Shown: piece after piece, positions 1 through 8,766 of the stretch
Layout: every line of letters starts with the position of its first letter
Numbering within the stretch: position 1 is the stretch's first letter
Assembly: GCA_963739985.1 (NCBI GenBank)
Contig: CAVUCE010000022.1
Location: 569,575-633,574 of the forward strand
DNA length: 64,000 nucleotides
Direction of reading: 5' to 3'
Source of the DNA: CAVUCE01 sp963739985
Lineage (GTDB): Bacteria; Bacteroidota; Ignavibacteria; Ignavibacteriales; Ignavibacteriaceae
Notes under the pieces: model-generated
Told to the model about the DNA's origin: nothing
Seen by the model: only the letters and a program-made list of their open reading frames with translations
The model's database searches: none
Position numbers and translations under genes: made by a program

Positions 1-137
1 CCAATACACGTACATTTTTTTTCGTTTAATTCATCCAGACGAAATAAAACCTCTGCCCTGGTATAAGCCCAATAATCTTTTTCGTTTGGAATTATGTAAC
101 GCTTAAATAATTCCGAATAAAATTTTTTCTCTTTCAT
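1..137 (-). CDS. Unknown protein, N-terminal part only (runs off left edge)
   Basis: An open frame starts at an ATG on the minus strand (135-137) and stays open to the window edge, giving about 45 residues that begin MKEKKFYSELFKRY. The segment is rich in Lys, Glu and aromatic residues, contains a Cys-Thr-Cys near the edge, and has no signal peptide. I do not recognise the family. A perfect palindrome covers the start codon, which would suit an autoregulated gene. No clear Shine-Dalgarno is visible. The call rests only on the open frame and codon usage like that of its neighbours. Confidence 0.45.
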   Translation of the reverse strand, partial: MKEKKFYSELFKRYIIPNEKDYWAYTRAEVLFRLDELNEKKCTCI

Positions 138-157
138 ACCATACAAATGTATGGTAT
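136..157. promoter_or_regulatory. Perfect 10-bp inverted repeat over a start codon, candidate operator
   Basis: ATACCATACA (136-145) and TGTATGGTAT (148-157) are exact reverse complements separated by AA. The left arm overlaps the ATG of the partial gene at 1-137. A short-spaced AT-rich dyad of this size is typical of a dimeric repressor site, and its position would block initiation. It has no T-run and too small a loop for a terminator. The regulator is unknown; the operator role is inferred. Confidence 0.4.
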
Positions 158-261
158 TTTGTATAAAGGTTAAAGTCCTTTTTAAAGATTATTTTTTAGT
201 TTTCGCTTTTTTATTAAAAATCAGAGGACGTAAAGTAATTTGTATAGGACATTTTGACTTA

Positions 262-792
262 TTAATCTCTCTGCGTAATTATCCCTAGCCACTTTTCATC
301 AAACTCAAGCCAATGACTATAAAACTTTTCTATCGGCCAGCGAACGGAGATTCTAAGAGGATTTGAATCCATAATAAACAAATGTGTAATTTTATTATTT
401 GATACGGAGTAACCGTAAATAATTATCCAATGTTCCGTGTTATTTATGGTTGTAAGAATTAAATGTTTTTGGTCGATAGCAGATTTAATATCTTTAATAT
501 TTGAATTAAAAATTTCTTTAATTTCTAATCCATAAATTGAATAAATTTTGATCAAATCTTCCGTATCTAAGCCGTCTTTATTTGCAAATTTATCAAGTTC
601 ATCATTATAAGAAATTTTGTTGTAATAGTTAATAATTGAATATGAACATTGAATTGCGCAGGAATAACCATCAAGTTGTAGAAATTTTTCTATTCCTAAA
701 CAGACCGAGTTGCTATCTTTAATTTCTTGTTTGTGTTTAATAAAGTTATAAAAAGGCTGAAGAATTTTATTATTGAATAAAGATTTTAACAT
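262..792 (-). CDS. C39-like (papain-fold) cysteine peptidase domain protein
   Basis: A 176-residue protein that looks like a stand-alone C39-like peptidase domain. The expected residues appear in order: Gln39 as oxyanion-hole candidate, Cys45 in GYSCAIQC, His121 in EHWIIIYGY, and Asp142 in FIMDSNP. The C39 family trims double-glycine leader peptides and is usually fused to an ABC exporter. Here there is no ABC domain and no obvious membrane segment. C39-like single-domain proteins of uncertain substrate also exist. No leader peptide or exporter gene is visible nearby. It lies in a degraded accessory patch but is itself intact. The fold assignment is from motif order; substrate is unknown. Confidence 0.55.
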   Translation of the reverse strand: MLKSLFNNKILQPFYNFIKHKQEIKDSNSVCLGIEKFLQLDGYSCAIQCSYSIINYYNKISYNDELDKFANKDGLDTEDLIKIYSIYGLEIKEIFNSNIKDIKSAIDQKHLILTTINNTEHWIIIYGYSVSNNKITHLFIMDSNPLRISVRWPIEKFYSHWLEFDEKWLGIITQRD

Positions 793-920
793 TTAGTAAA
801 GTTTGTAAATTGGAATTGAATGAAGATTTTAATTATAATTTTATAAGTTTTAGATAATAATTTTGTGATGTGTATTGATTAAATTAAATAACAAAAATCC
901 GGCTAACGTAAAAATATATT

Positions 921-1659
921 TTATGCTACATTCGGAAATTCATTCCAAATTTTACCTTTAAAAATTCGTACCGTTTGCTTTTTTATTTCTCTTAATTTCA
1001 TCAGCGCCCCAGGTTCCCCATTGTTTAAAGAAAAATGCCGACTTCTTGCTCTTTACTTTGAACAAAAATTTCATCAATCCATTCTTCCTTAATTGGGCGA
1101 GCTTTTCTTCCTGATTCACCACCAACAATTGCCCAATGAATATTTTTTAGATTAATTATCTCCTACAGAACCGATTAAAGGTTCAAATGAAATAAATCTT
1201 ATTTTTGCTTTAATTTTTCTCAAAGAATCAATTCTCTTCTTTGAAAGTAGAATTTTCAACACTAACACCTAACCAAACATTAGAAGGTACTTCATTCGAT
1301 TAGAAAAATATTTCAACATGATTTTATCTCGTTTAGTTAAGAATTTGATATATATGTTGTGGTGTCTTATTGATTACATCAAAAATTTTATCAAGATATT
1401 CAAAAGGCATTTCTTCATGAAATAAATCACTCATTGAGTTGACAAAAAATTTTGTCGGTTTTTTTATTCTTAGCGGTTCTTCTAGTCGATGAGGTAAAAT
1501 TTTAAAGACAAACCCATCCTTGTAATCTTCTATTCCCATCGCATTTAATCGTTTGGAAAATACTTCAGCATAACAAAACTTACATCCTGCAGATACTTTG
1601 TCGCAGCCTATGCTCGGATTCCATACTTTCTCTGTCCATTCAATTTTTGTCTGTTTCAT
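921..1659 (-). pseudogene. DUF5131 (phage Gp37/Gp68-like) protein, multiply frameshifted
   Basis: The intact N-terminus (1333-1659) carries the three-cysteine signature: CDKVSAGCKFCYA, like the CxxxC..C cluster of radical-SAM-like proteins, followed by FVNSMSDLFHE. The rest of the family continues downstream in changing frames: a KRDK stretch just after 1333, then EVPSNVWLGVSVEN, then RFISFEPLIGS, then HWAIVGGESGRKARP, then AFFFKQWGTWG, and finally RIFKGKIWNEFPNVA with a stop at 921-923. Every conserved block is present but about six single-base shifts separate them, the first near 1330 where one extra A breaks QILTKRD. The gene was once complete and is now broken, or the sequence has errors. 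It follows the TcmP remnant by about 57 bases in the same direction, the usual pairing for these two families. Confidence 0.8.
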
Positions 1660-1715
1660 TTTATTAATAATCTATATTCAAGGATACGATTTTCTTTAAA
1701 TAACCATATCTATAA

Positions 1716-2781
1716 TTAACCAATGAAGAATCTACTATCATAAGTTAATAATTTTTCTTTTTTCATCCTTTTAATTTCTGCATCAGCATGCTTACTTATG
1801 TGTCCATTATTTAAGTGAATAGAAATATGCTTGTCGGTTATTAGTAATTTCATTCTTTCAATATTTTTTTACGTAGTTCTTGTTGAAATAATCTCTATTT
1901 TAGTGAGTATTATGCCCTTCAAATAAGTCATCAATGTTTTTTGATAAATCATCTTCTATGTCAAAGTTAGCATTCCCATTTAATTCATTTGCTTTCCAAG
2001 CGATTTGTAGAAACTTATCTGCTCCAGTTATATGTTTAGTGACAAAAATTAATCCATAAATATTATTATGATCATTTTTCATAATTGAAAAAGGAAATAT
2101 TGCATATCTATTTATGTCTGATGGTACATATTTTTCAAACTCGTTGCAAATCATAGAATGAACTTTTCTTATCGAGGTAGAGTCTTATTAAATTAAAATC
2201 AAACTTTGGATGAATTTTTTGGACTTCATGGAATTTGCGCAAATCTTCGAATATGATTCGATGAAATAAAAAATATAAAATCTGTTATTTTAAGTTTAAT
2301 TAAGAATCGAAATAGTCAGTTCATCAACTTCCTTAAAACCATTTTGATCAATAAAGATTAAATTACATCCATATTTCAATTCTTTGTCATAATCTTCTAA
2401 ACAATCCTTAAATGATTTCGAAGAATAATTTATCTCAACAATACTATCTAAAGCCAATTCTTTAATCTTTATATTAACATTTTTTTCTAGTTTTTCTTTT
2501 TTATTAATATTGAGATCATTAAAGAATAAATGAATACGTTTTTTATTCTTTACAATAATACCACGATGTTTATGAATAATTTCAAGTATTCTTATTGGGC
2601 TACCAGCTATTTGGTTAATATCATAACCAATTCCTGCAAATAGATCAAATATTTGAATTGGTTTAGAAATTGGCCCCATTACAAATGTTGGTAACCAGTT
2701 ATCGAAATATTTTTCAAATATTTGTAACTTTGCAATTGTGCCTTCATCAAACGGTTTATCAAATAAATCCTTACTCGACAT
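1716..2781 (-). pseudogene. tcmP: Three-Cys-motif partner protein TcmP, frameshifted
   Basis: The N-terminal piece (2296-2781) begins after a GAGGG ribosome site. It contains the family landmarks IFDLFAGIGYD, AGSPIRILEII, LFFNDLN and NLIFIDQNGFKEV, a Rossmann-like methyltransferase-type core. The frame then breaks. TDFIFFISSNHIRRFAQI is readable in another frame near 2230-2290, and the piece at 1900-2154 holds YGLIFVTKHITGADKFLQIAWKAN. A last stretch ending DSRFFIG stops at 1716-1718 and resembles the basic helical tail of the family. Together the pieces span a normal length of roughly 350 residues. The family takes its name from co-occurrence with the three-Cys DUF5131 protein, which is the next gene here. 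Its molecular role is not settled as far as I know. Confidence 0.78.
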
Positions 2782-2966
2782 TTTGCCCTCAATTGTTATT
2801 TTCCCACATTGAATATTTAATATAAGAAATGTTATCCTATTTATCTATAATAAGTTACGACAACAAATAATAGATTTAGTAATAGCATTTGTGGAGAAAA
2901 ATGTTTGATAAAGTTTTTCTGACGTAATTATAGAAATTATTTTGGGATAGGCTAATACAAAAGTAG

Positions 2967-3327
2967 TGGAGGCGGCGGGAGTCGAACCCGCGTCCGAAAT
3001 TAAGATCCAAAGAACGTCTACACACATAGTTTGTCGTTGTTTTTAACTTAAGGTTACCAGACAAACTTGGGTTGCCCTAAGTCTGCTCATTAAAGTTTCG
3101 CCTCAGTCATAAGAGCGATGAAATCAGCTATCGTACCTAAACGTCGCTCAACTGAAACCCGGTACGAGAAATTTCAGAGAACGGCTACTTAAGGGTTACT
3201 TAGGCAGCTAGGGCGTAATTATATTCGCCTGTTATTATTTTGTTTCCCAATTCTTTTACGTGTCTTCGGGGAACACGATGCGCAGTTCTATGTCTCTTCA
3301 ATCCCGTCGAAACCTAAATTCGCCCCC
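2967..3327 (-). ncRNA. ssrA: tmRNA (transfer-messenger RNA)
   Basis: The 5' end GGGGGCG pairs with CGCCTCC at the 3' end to form the acceptor stem with one G-U pair. The 3' part has the T-arm core GGTTCGACTCCCGC, and the 5' part has the usual TTTCGACGGG. The messenger part reads GGC GAA TAT AAT TAC GCC CTA GCT GCC TAA at 3229-3200, giving the tag GEYNYALAA. That closely matches the GExNYALAA tags of Bacteroidota. The terminal CCA is not encoded (CTA follows the discriminator A). It rescues stalled ribosomes and marks nascent chains for proteolysis together with SmpB. The 3' end faces the decayed accessory patch, and ssrA 3' ends are classic integration sites. Confidence 0.95.
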
Positions 3328-3366
3328 AATAAGAATTGAATGTAGACTATAAATTATAAACAAAAC

Positions 3367-3918
3367 TCAATCTTTTTTCCAGGCAATATCCGGTATATTT
3401 GCGACTGAGTTTTCATAACGTGCAAGAACAAAAAACAAATCAGAAATTCTATTAATAAATATACCAATATTTTCGTTAATTGTTTCAACCTTACTTAAAG
3501 CAACAATTTGTCTTTCCGCTCTTCTTGAAATTGTTCTGCATATATGAAGTATTGAAGCACTTCTAGTACCGCCCGGTAAAATAAAATTTTTGAGCGGTTC
3601 TAATTTTTCATCAAACAAATCAATTTCATTTTCCGATTTTATAATAAAATCGTTATCGACTCTTGGAATATTTAATTTTTTCGTTTTTTCCGAAATTGGA
3701 GTTGCTAAATCTGATCCTACAGTAAATAATTGATTTTGAATCTGAGCAAGTAATTTTATAACAGCTTGATCCTTTACATCTACAAGTGCTAAACCAATAA
3801 ACGAGTTCAACTCGTCAATTGTTCCATAAGCTTCAATTCTTAAAGAATTTTTAGAAACTCTTTCGCCTCCAAATAGAGCTGTTTCGCCTTTATCTCCGGT
3901 TTTGGTATATATTTTCAT
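3367..3918 (-). CDS. Cob(I)alamin adenosyltransferase, PduO type
   Basis: A 183-residue ATP:corrinoid adenosyltransferase that transfers the 5'-deoxyadenosyl group of ATP to cob(I)alamin to make adenosylcobalamin. The N-terminus MKIYTKTGDKGETALFGG is the ATP-binding loop of the PduO class. RRAERQIVAL and NRISDLFFVLARY near residues 130-170 are the other conserved blocks, and AYGTIDELNSFIG lies between. Length is normal for the family. Its ATG overlaps the ygfZ stop by four bases (ATGA), so the two are translationally coupled. No cobalamin riboswitch is visible upstream of ygfZ. Confidence 0.93.
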   Translation of the reverse strand: MKIYTKTGDKGETALFGGERVSKNSLRIEAYGTIDELNSFIGLALVDVKDQAVIKLLAQIQNQLFTVGSDLATPISEKTKKLNIPRVDNDFIIKSENEIDLFDEKLEPLKNFILPGGTRSASILHICRTISRRAERQIVALSKVETINENIGIFINRISDLFFVLARYENSVANIPDIAWKKD

Positions 3919-5021
3919 TTTTTGAACGGCAAATTTTTAACAGTAACTTTTACTAAAGCTTCATTTTCATTCTTCGCAAATATTTGTTTATCATTTTCAA
4001 GATAGAATTTCCTTATATAACCCAAGCCGATTTGCTGCTGAAATTTTTTAGAGGTTGCAACAGAAGTTATCACACCTGCTTCTTTACCTTCTTCATCAAC
4101 TAAGTTTATAGGTAATTCGGATTCTAATTCATTCTCAAGGACAACTCCTTTTAATAATTTCTGTACTTTATCATATGTGTCTAATCTTGCAATAACTTCT
4201 TGGCCAATGTAACAACCTTTTGTAAAGCTAATAAAATCTCGCATGTGAACTTCGTGCGGATTATAATTATCATTCAACTCAAATGGCGCAATCGGAATTC
4301 CCTGCTCAATTCTGTATATGTTATATGCATCTTCACCAATTAGGTTAAAATCAAAAATCCCCTTATTTTCCGTCATATACTTAACTAAGTGTATCGATGT
4401 ATTCGGATCGGATAAGAACGAATATTTTAGCTCTCCATTCAGATCTCTCATTTTCACTAAAAAGAACATCATACCTTCGGCATTAACGGCTTTAAAAACA
4501 TTTTCTTCAAAATCGGCAACAGACTTTCCGCAAACAAGAGTAATAAATGAATCGGCTTGCGGTCCGGATAATTCCAACACACCATATTTCCCGGTAGCAT
4601 CGGTAACAGTAACATCATCCATTATAATATATTTTTCAATCCATCTAATTACTTTTGATTTATTTTGGGGACTGCATAAAAGTAATTGATAATCTTCTAA
4701 ATTAATTAGCGAAGTTACATCTATAATTCTACCTTTTTCATTCGTAAATATAGTTCGCCTAATATCACCTTTACTTATCTCTTTTACTGAGTTTGTAGAA
4801 ATTCGATGAAGAAAATCCAGAACATCTTTACCCCGAAGTTCAATTATTCCACGGTGAGAGATATTTCTTAATCCGACTCCTCTATTTAAGGAATTAAGTT
4901 CATCTTCGGTAGATATATAATGATTAATAATTTTACTACCATCTTCTAATGTAGTTGAGAGATGGCCAAGGGATTCGAAATACTCTATAATCGGTGTTGG
5001 CTTTGTATCAGTCTCTATCAT
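3915..5021 (-). CDS. ygfZ: Folate-binding YgfZ/GcvT-like protein (Fe-S cluster repair, tRNA modification)
   Basis: A 368-residue GcvT-fold protein. The YgfZ signature K-G-C-Y-x-G-Q-E is present in FTKGCYIGQEVIARLDTY, with the conserved Cys. Blocks such as GLRNISHRGIIELRGKDVL and LHRISTN match the aminomethyltransferase-like N-terminal half. YgfZ acts with tetrahydrofolate in maintaining Fe-S enzymes such as MiaB. No glycine-cleavage genes are nearby, and the KGCYIGQE motif separates it from true GcvT. It is the first gene of a two-gene unit with the corrinoid adenosyltransferase. Confidence 0.9.
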   Translation of the reverse strand: MIETDTKPTPIIEYFESLGHLSTTLEDGSKIINHYISTEDELNSLNRGVGLRNISHRGIIELRGKDVLDFLHRISTNSVKEISKGDIRRTIFTNEKGRIIDVTSLINLEDYQLLLCSPQNKSKVIRWIEKYIIMDDVTVTDATGKYGVLELSGPQADSFITLVCGKSVADFEENVFKAVNAEGMMFFLVKMRDLNGELKYSFLSDPNTSIHLVKYMTENKGIFDFNLIGEDAYNIYRIEQGIPIAPFELNDNYNPHEVHMRDFISFTKGCYIGQEVIARLDTYDKVQKLLKGVVLENELESELPINLVDEEGKEAGVITSVATSKKFQQQIGLGYIRKFYLENDKQIFAKNENEALVKVTVKNLPFKK

Positions 5022-5168
5022 TAGTTCTCCTATTAAAATTTCTACAACTAAGTAATTTCATAATATATAGCTTACAATTCAATGTAAAATAGAATGGTAC
5101 GCGTGTAATCTTATCAAATTAAATTGATAAAATATATATTAATTTTATTTGATTGTATCGCAAGTATA

Positions 5169-5208
5169 TTAAAAGCAAACTACAAAAAAAAATGTAATTT
5201 GCTTTTAA
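5169..5208 (-). terminator. Hairpin terminator after the lipoprotein gene at 5237
   Basis: TTAAAAGCAAA (5169-5179) pairs with TTTGCTTTTAA (5198-5208), with TAC/GTA extending the stem across one mismatch. The loop is A-rich. It lies just past the stop of the minus-strand gene at 5237. The stem is AT-rich and the following T-run is weak, so strength is uncertain. Nothing else is seen in 5022-5236. Confidence 0.5.
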
Positions 5209-5236
5209 AATTTAATATAAAAATAGGAAAAAATTG

Positions 5237-6094
5237 CTAATAAGGGCGGGTTTGTCTACGATTTCTTGTATTGTAATATAAACTATCTTTTTTGCTCCAA
5301 ATAAATGCTACAGAATCTTTTGCATAAACTCTGTTTGGAAGATCGTAATATAAAAATTCATAGTAATCAGGAAATTCATCATTATTTACATTTGCCATTG
5401 TTCTCTTAAAATCAATTCCTTTGTACGTCATTAATAAATGAGGACGTTTGGTAAGTCCGTTTATTAAGAAATAGTTATAGTCAATATGTCCAATTCCTCT
5501 AGCGTAATGAAAATCGACTTTTACATATGGAGTTCCATTATATCTCCATTTTTCCATATGGAAGTAATTAAATCCACCGTGTGAAGGAATCGGAGTTTCC
5601 CAAACTTTTGTAAACCCGCTGCCATCGCAACTAAATAGAGTTAAATAAAAGAATGCTGTCCCAAGTTTTGTACTATCCAAATCAATAAAACTTTGATCGT
5701 AACCTACTATATTTTTCGGTTCAATTAATCTTTCTCCCGGTTTAGACATAGCAACTACAGCTAAAACATAAGTTCCGTTTTGATTTAGATAAATTACCGC
5801 CGGTTTTGGAATATTAAATGTTAATGTTTTATCAAAATTAACTATGTACGAACCTTTAGGATAATTATCCAAAACATATTCTAATAAACTTAGAGTATCA
5901 CATGGATTCGATCCGCCTCCTTCTTCTTTCTTCACATCAAGATTATATCGCTGTATACTCGCATCTTTTTCCGGAGAAGTAGCAACATCATTTCCGCCAA
6001 CATTTTGTACATTTTCTTCAGATTTCTTCTTACCGCATGAAACTAAGGTCAGAGTAATCATTAATAAAATTGTAACTGTCAGAATTTTCTTCAT
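5237..6094 (-). CDS. Unknown lipoprotein
   Basis: A protein of about 285 residues starting at the internal ATG at 6094, with a textbook lipoprotein signal: MKKILTVTILLMITLTLVSC, lipobox LVSC. The longer frame from 6121 would put nine extra residues before the signal, so the later start is preferred. After the Cys comes a low-complexity Gly/Asn/Glu linker and then a mixed beta-rich domain with many aromatic residues (for example HGGFNYFHMEKWRYNGTPY). I do not recognise the family. It is probably anchored in the outer or inner membrane facing the periplasm. It is monocistronic, with hairpins on both sides. Confidence 0.75.
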   Translation of the reverse strand: MKKILTVTILLMITLTLVSCGKKKSEENVQNVGGNDVATSPEKDASIQRYNLDVKKEEGGGSNPCDTLSLLEYVLDNYPKGSYIVNFDKTLTFNIPKPAVIYLNQNGTYVLAVVAMSKPGERLIEPKNIVGYDQSFIDLDSTKLGTAFFYLTLFSCDGSGFTKVWETPIPSHGGFNYFHMEKWRYNGTPYVKVDFHYARGIGHIDYNYFLINGLTKRPHLLMTYKGIDFKRTMANVNNDEFPDYYEFLYYDLPNRVYAKDSVAFIWSKKDSLYYNTRNRRQTRPY

Positions 6095-6185
6095 ATCCGA
6101 TTTTCCATGGAAGTTAAACATAGCGTATTTGTCAGGATTTTGTCTATAATGTCAACTACTGTGCCGATGAGAAGGGATGAAAAAA

Positions 6186-6225
6186 TAATGCTGAATATTA
6201 GATTTTTAGTCCAATTTCAGCATTA
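6186..6225 (-). terminator. Rho-independent-like terminator after the M20 dipeptidase
   Basis: TAATGCTGAA (6186-6195) and TTCAGCATTA (6216-6225) form a perfect 10-bp stem with a 20-base loop. On the minus strand it is followed by a run of T. It lies 80 bases past the stop of the dipeptidase gene. Confidence 0.7.
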
Positions 6226-6301
6226 ATTTTGAATTTTTATATAAAACTTAATTTAGTATTTCTTAAATTAAAAGTTTCAATCTCAGAATGAGACGCTAAA
6301 T

Positions 6302-7666
6302 TTATTTAGAAAATTCATCTATAAAATAAGCGGAACTCATTATTCCAAGCTTAAAATGGTTAAGATCAAAATGTTCATTTGGGGAATGCAGATTTTCCGA
6401 ATTTAATCCTAAGCCCATTAAGACAGTAGGAGCTTTTAATTTTTTAGCAAAAACTGTTACAATCGGCACTGAACCGCCTTCGCGCATATAAACTATTTTT
6501 TTACCAAATGCTTTTTCCATAGCTTTTGAAGCTGCAATTGTAGCATCGGCATCTAAAGGCGCTAAAACAGGATAAGCACCGTGTAAATCCGTAATCTTAA
6601 CTTTTACTGATTTAGGTGCTAAGTTCTTAATTTGTTTGGTAAATAACTTTGCAATTTTTTTAGGATCTTGATTAGGCACTAACCTCATACTTATTTTAGC
6701 ATAAGCTTTAGAAGGTATAACAGTCTTTGCTCCCTTTTCTATAAATCCTCCCCAAATACCATTGCAATCTAAAGTTGGTCTTGCCCATGTTCGTTCTAAT
6801 GTTGAATATCCTTTTTCACCTTTCAACTCGGCAACACCTAATTCTTTAGCATATTTTTTTTCAGAAAATGTTAATGCCTTAAAATTATCTCTTTCTTTTT
6901 TAGATAACTTTAATACATCTTCATAAAATCCGGGTATAGTAATTTTTCCATTCTTATCATGAAGTTTAGAAATTATATCTGCGAGAATATTTATAGGATT
7001 AGCTACGGCACCTCCAAAAGTTCCGGAATGCAAATCTCTGTTTGGACCGGTTATTTCAACTTCTAAATAACTTAAGCCGCGTAAACCATAAGTTAATGTC
7101 GGAACTCCTTTTGCAAAAAGTGCGGTATCGGAAACCAATACAGCATCACATTTTAATAATTCCGTATTATGGTTTATAAATGATTCAAGACTAGCGCTGC
7201 CAACTTCTTCTTCGCCTTCAATAATAAATTTAACATTTAAAGGTAAACTGCCATAAGTTTTGAAATAAGCCTCAACACTTTTTATATGCATAAACATTTG
7301 TCCTTTATCATCCGTTGCACCGCGCGCATAAATTTTTCCGTTTTTTATAACAGGCTCAAACGGAGGACTATCCCATAAATCGATAGGATCTACAGGCTGA
7401 ACATCATAATGTCCGTATATCAAAACAGTTGGTTTTCCGGGAGCGCCAAGCCATTCACCATAAACTAACGGATGACCTTCTGTTTGAACGACTTCTACTT
7501 TGCTCATTCCGGCTGTTTTAAGTTTATCAGCAACAAATTTAGCACAACGTTTAACTTCGGGTTTATTCTCCAGAGTAGTGCTAATGCTTGGTATTTTTAA
7601 TAATTCTTTTAATTCTTCAATATAAGTAGCTTGATTGTCGAGTATGTACTTTATTACTTCTTGCAA
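6302..7666 (-). CDS. M20-family dipeptidase / metallopeptidase
   Basis: A 454-residue zinc peptidase of the M20 family, in the group with CNDP-type dipeptidases. Metal and catalytic motifs are intact: YGHYDVQPVDP (His86, Asp88), ARGATDDKGQ with the bridging Asp, and EGEEEVGS with the catalytic Glu and metal Glu at about residue 150. A dimerisation domain follows (DLHSGTFGGAVANP), and a C-terminal His lies in the NLHSPNEHF region. There is no signal peptide, so it is cytoplasmic. It likely hydrolyses short peptides as amino-acid sources. It ends with a good hairpin and starts two bases from the stop of the upstream lipoprotein gene, so the pair may be co-transcribed. Confidence 0.9.
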   Translation of the reverse strand: MQEVIKYILDNQATYIEELKELLKIPSISTTLENKPEVKRCAKFVADKLKTAGMSKVEVVQTEGHPLVYGEWLGAPGKPTVLIYGHYDVQPVDPIDLWDSPPFEPVIKNGKIYARGATDDKGQMFMHIKSVEAYFKTYGSLPLNVKFIIEGEEEVGSASLESFINHNTELLKCDAVLVSDTALFAKGVPTLTYGLRGLSYLEVEITGPNRDLHSGTFGGAVANPINILADIISKLHDKNGKITIPGFYEDVLKLSKKERDNFKALTFSEKKYAKELGVAELKGEKGYSTLERTWARPTLDCNGIWGGFIEKGAKTVIPSKAYAKISMRLVPNQDPKKIAKLFTKQIKNLAPKSVKVKITDLHGAYPVLAPLDADATIAASKAMEKAFGKKIVYMREGGSVPIVTVFAKKLKAPTVLMGLGLNSENLHSPNEHFDLNHFKLGIMSSAYFIDEFSK

Positions 7667-7668
7667 CT

Positions 7669-8712
7669 TTATTCTCCTTTAAGTTTAAAGTGATATTTAA
7701 AGATTACCGGAATGTATTCTTTAAAATTATTTACAGTATTTGTATCTAATTTACTTAAAATTTCATCAGAAGGCACAAAAAATTGTTTGAATGGATCATC
7801 TGTTAAATAAAGATTATGTTCATCATCCATAGTTATTGATTCAGGAGCAGCAACATATTCGTATTTATAATTTGGAATTGTTGTTGTCATTTTGAAGAGT
7901 TTAGCTTCCATAACATTTAAATCTTTGTCCAAATCCAGGTGGAATATTTTTTTATTATTTCTATCAATTCCATACAGCGAATAGTCTTTATCTGAATATA
8001 GACCGCAAGCAGTATGGATTCCTAAATTTTTTGTATTTATTTCTTTTATAATTTTTAACGATTTTTTATCAACAACAAAAATAACTGTACTGTCAGCATA
8101 TATGCCATCCTCAACAAATCCTTCCAAACCTAAATATAAATAATTTTTATCTGCAGCAAGACCTTCGTAGCCAATATTATTTTTTACATATTTTAGAAAA
8201 AGAGATTCCGGTTTTATTTTTAACTTTTGAATGGATAAAAGTGTATCCGAAAAGATGTCATTGTTATTAAAATTCATTTTATAAATGCCGACTAGGTTCT
8301 TAAAGTTTTTCCCGTCTCCTTCAATTGACACATATAGATTTCCCGTGTATTTATCGAAAGTAATTTCTTCAAAATCAGCTTTCGGAAAAATCTTCAAATA
8401 ACCTTTTAAACTATCCGAAAAGACTATTTGTTGAAAAGAGAAAAGCGTATCTTTGGCAATACTAAGAATTCTAATTTTACCTATGTCATCAGCTAAAAGA
8501 AAATTTTTAATTCCGTTTTTATTATTTATGAAAGCTATTCCGGAGGTTTGATCTGAATGAAAACTACCCGATTTCATCCATCTTGGATAGTGTGAGTCGA
8601 TTTGCAAATTAAGTTCACCGATTTTTGTTTTTGTGCTGCATGAAAAAGCTGCAACCGATAAACAAAATAAAAATAAATACCGGATAATTTGTCTTATATA
8701 TTTTGTAAACAT
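7669..8712 (-). CDS. Lipoprotein with beta-propeller-like repeats
   Basis: A secreted protein with a hydrophobic leader ending in the lipobox AAFSC. I start it at the ATG at 8712; an alternative ATG at 8751 would give an unusually long leader, and neither start has a clear ribosome site. Repeated strand patterns with phrases such as DFEEITFDKYTGNLYVSIE and YEGLAADKNYLYLGLEG resemble the esterase-like-of-phytase or SdiA-regulated beta-propeller families. Catalytic function cannot be inferred. It is divergent from lptF with only about 90 bases between the starts, and ends directly before the M20 dipeptidase. Family assignment is tentative. Confidence 0.6.
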   Translation of the reverse strand: MFTKYIRQIIRYLFLFCLSVAAFSCSTKTKIGELNLQIDSHYPRWMKSGSFHSDQTSGIAFINNKNGIKNFLLADDIGKIRILSIAKDTLFSFQQIVFSDSLKGYLKIFPKADFEEITFDKYTGNLYVSIEGDGKNFKNLVGIYKMNFNNNDIFSDTLLSIQKLKIKPESLFLKYVKNNIGYEGLAADKNYLYLGLEGFVEDGIYADSTVIFVVDKKSLKIIKEINTKNLGIHTACGLYSDKDYSLYGIDRNNKKIFHLDLDKDLNVMEAKLFKMTTTIPNYKYEYVAAPESITMDDEHNLYLTDDPFKQFFVPSDEILSKLDTNTVNNFKEYIPVIFKYHFKLKGE

Positions 8713-8766
8713 ACTATGTAAATATACTAAAATATGGGATATAACTTTCATCAAAATATTGATCGC

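Noticed and set aside
1333..2781. Programmed frameshifting in TcmP/DUF5131
   Set aside because: Many shifts at unrelated sites with no slippery sequences fit decay or sequence error, not recoding.
2845..3064. Two overlapping minus-strand open frames of about 60 residues across the tmRNA 3' half
   Set aside because: They coincide with the tmRNA acceptor and T-arm and have no family pattern; they are chance frames in an RNA gene.
4318..4689. A 123-residue plus-strand frame inside ygfZ
   Set aside because: It is a shadow of a clearly conserved minus-strand gene, with no ribosome site or recognisable domain.
3915..5021. Glycine cleavage T protein
   Set aside because: The KGCYIGQE motif and missing partner genes place it with YgfZ instead.
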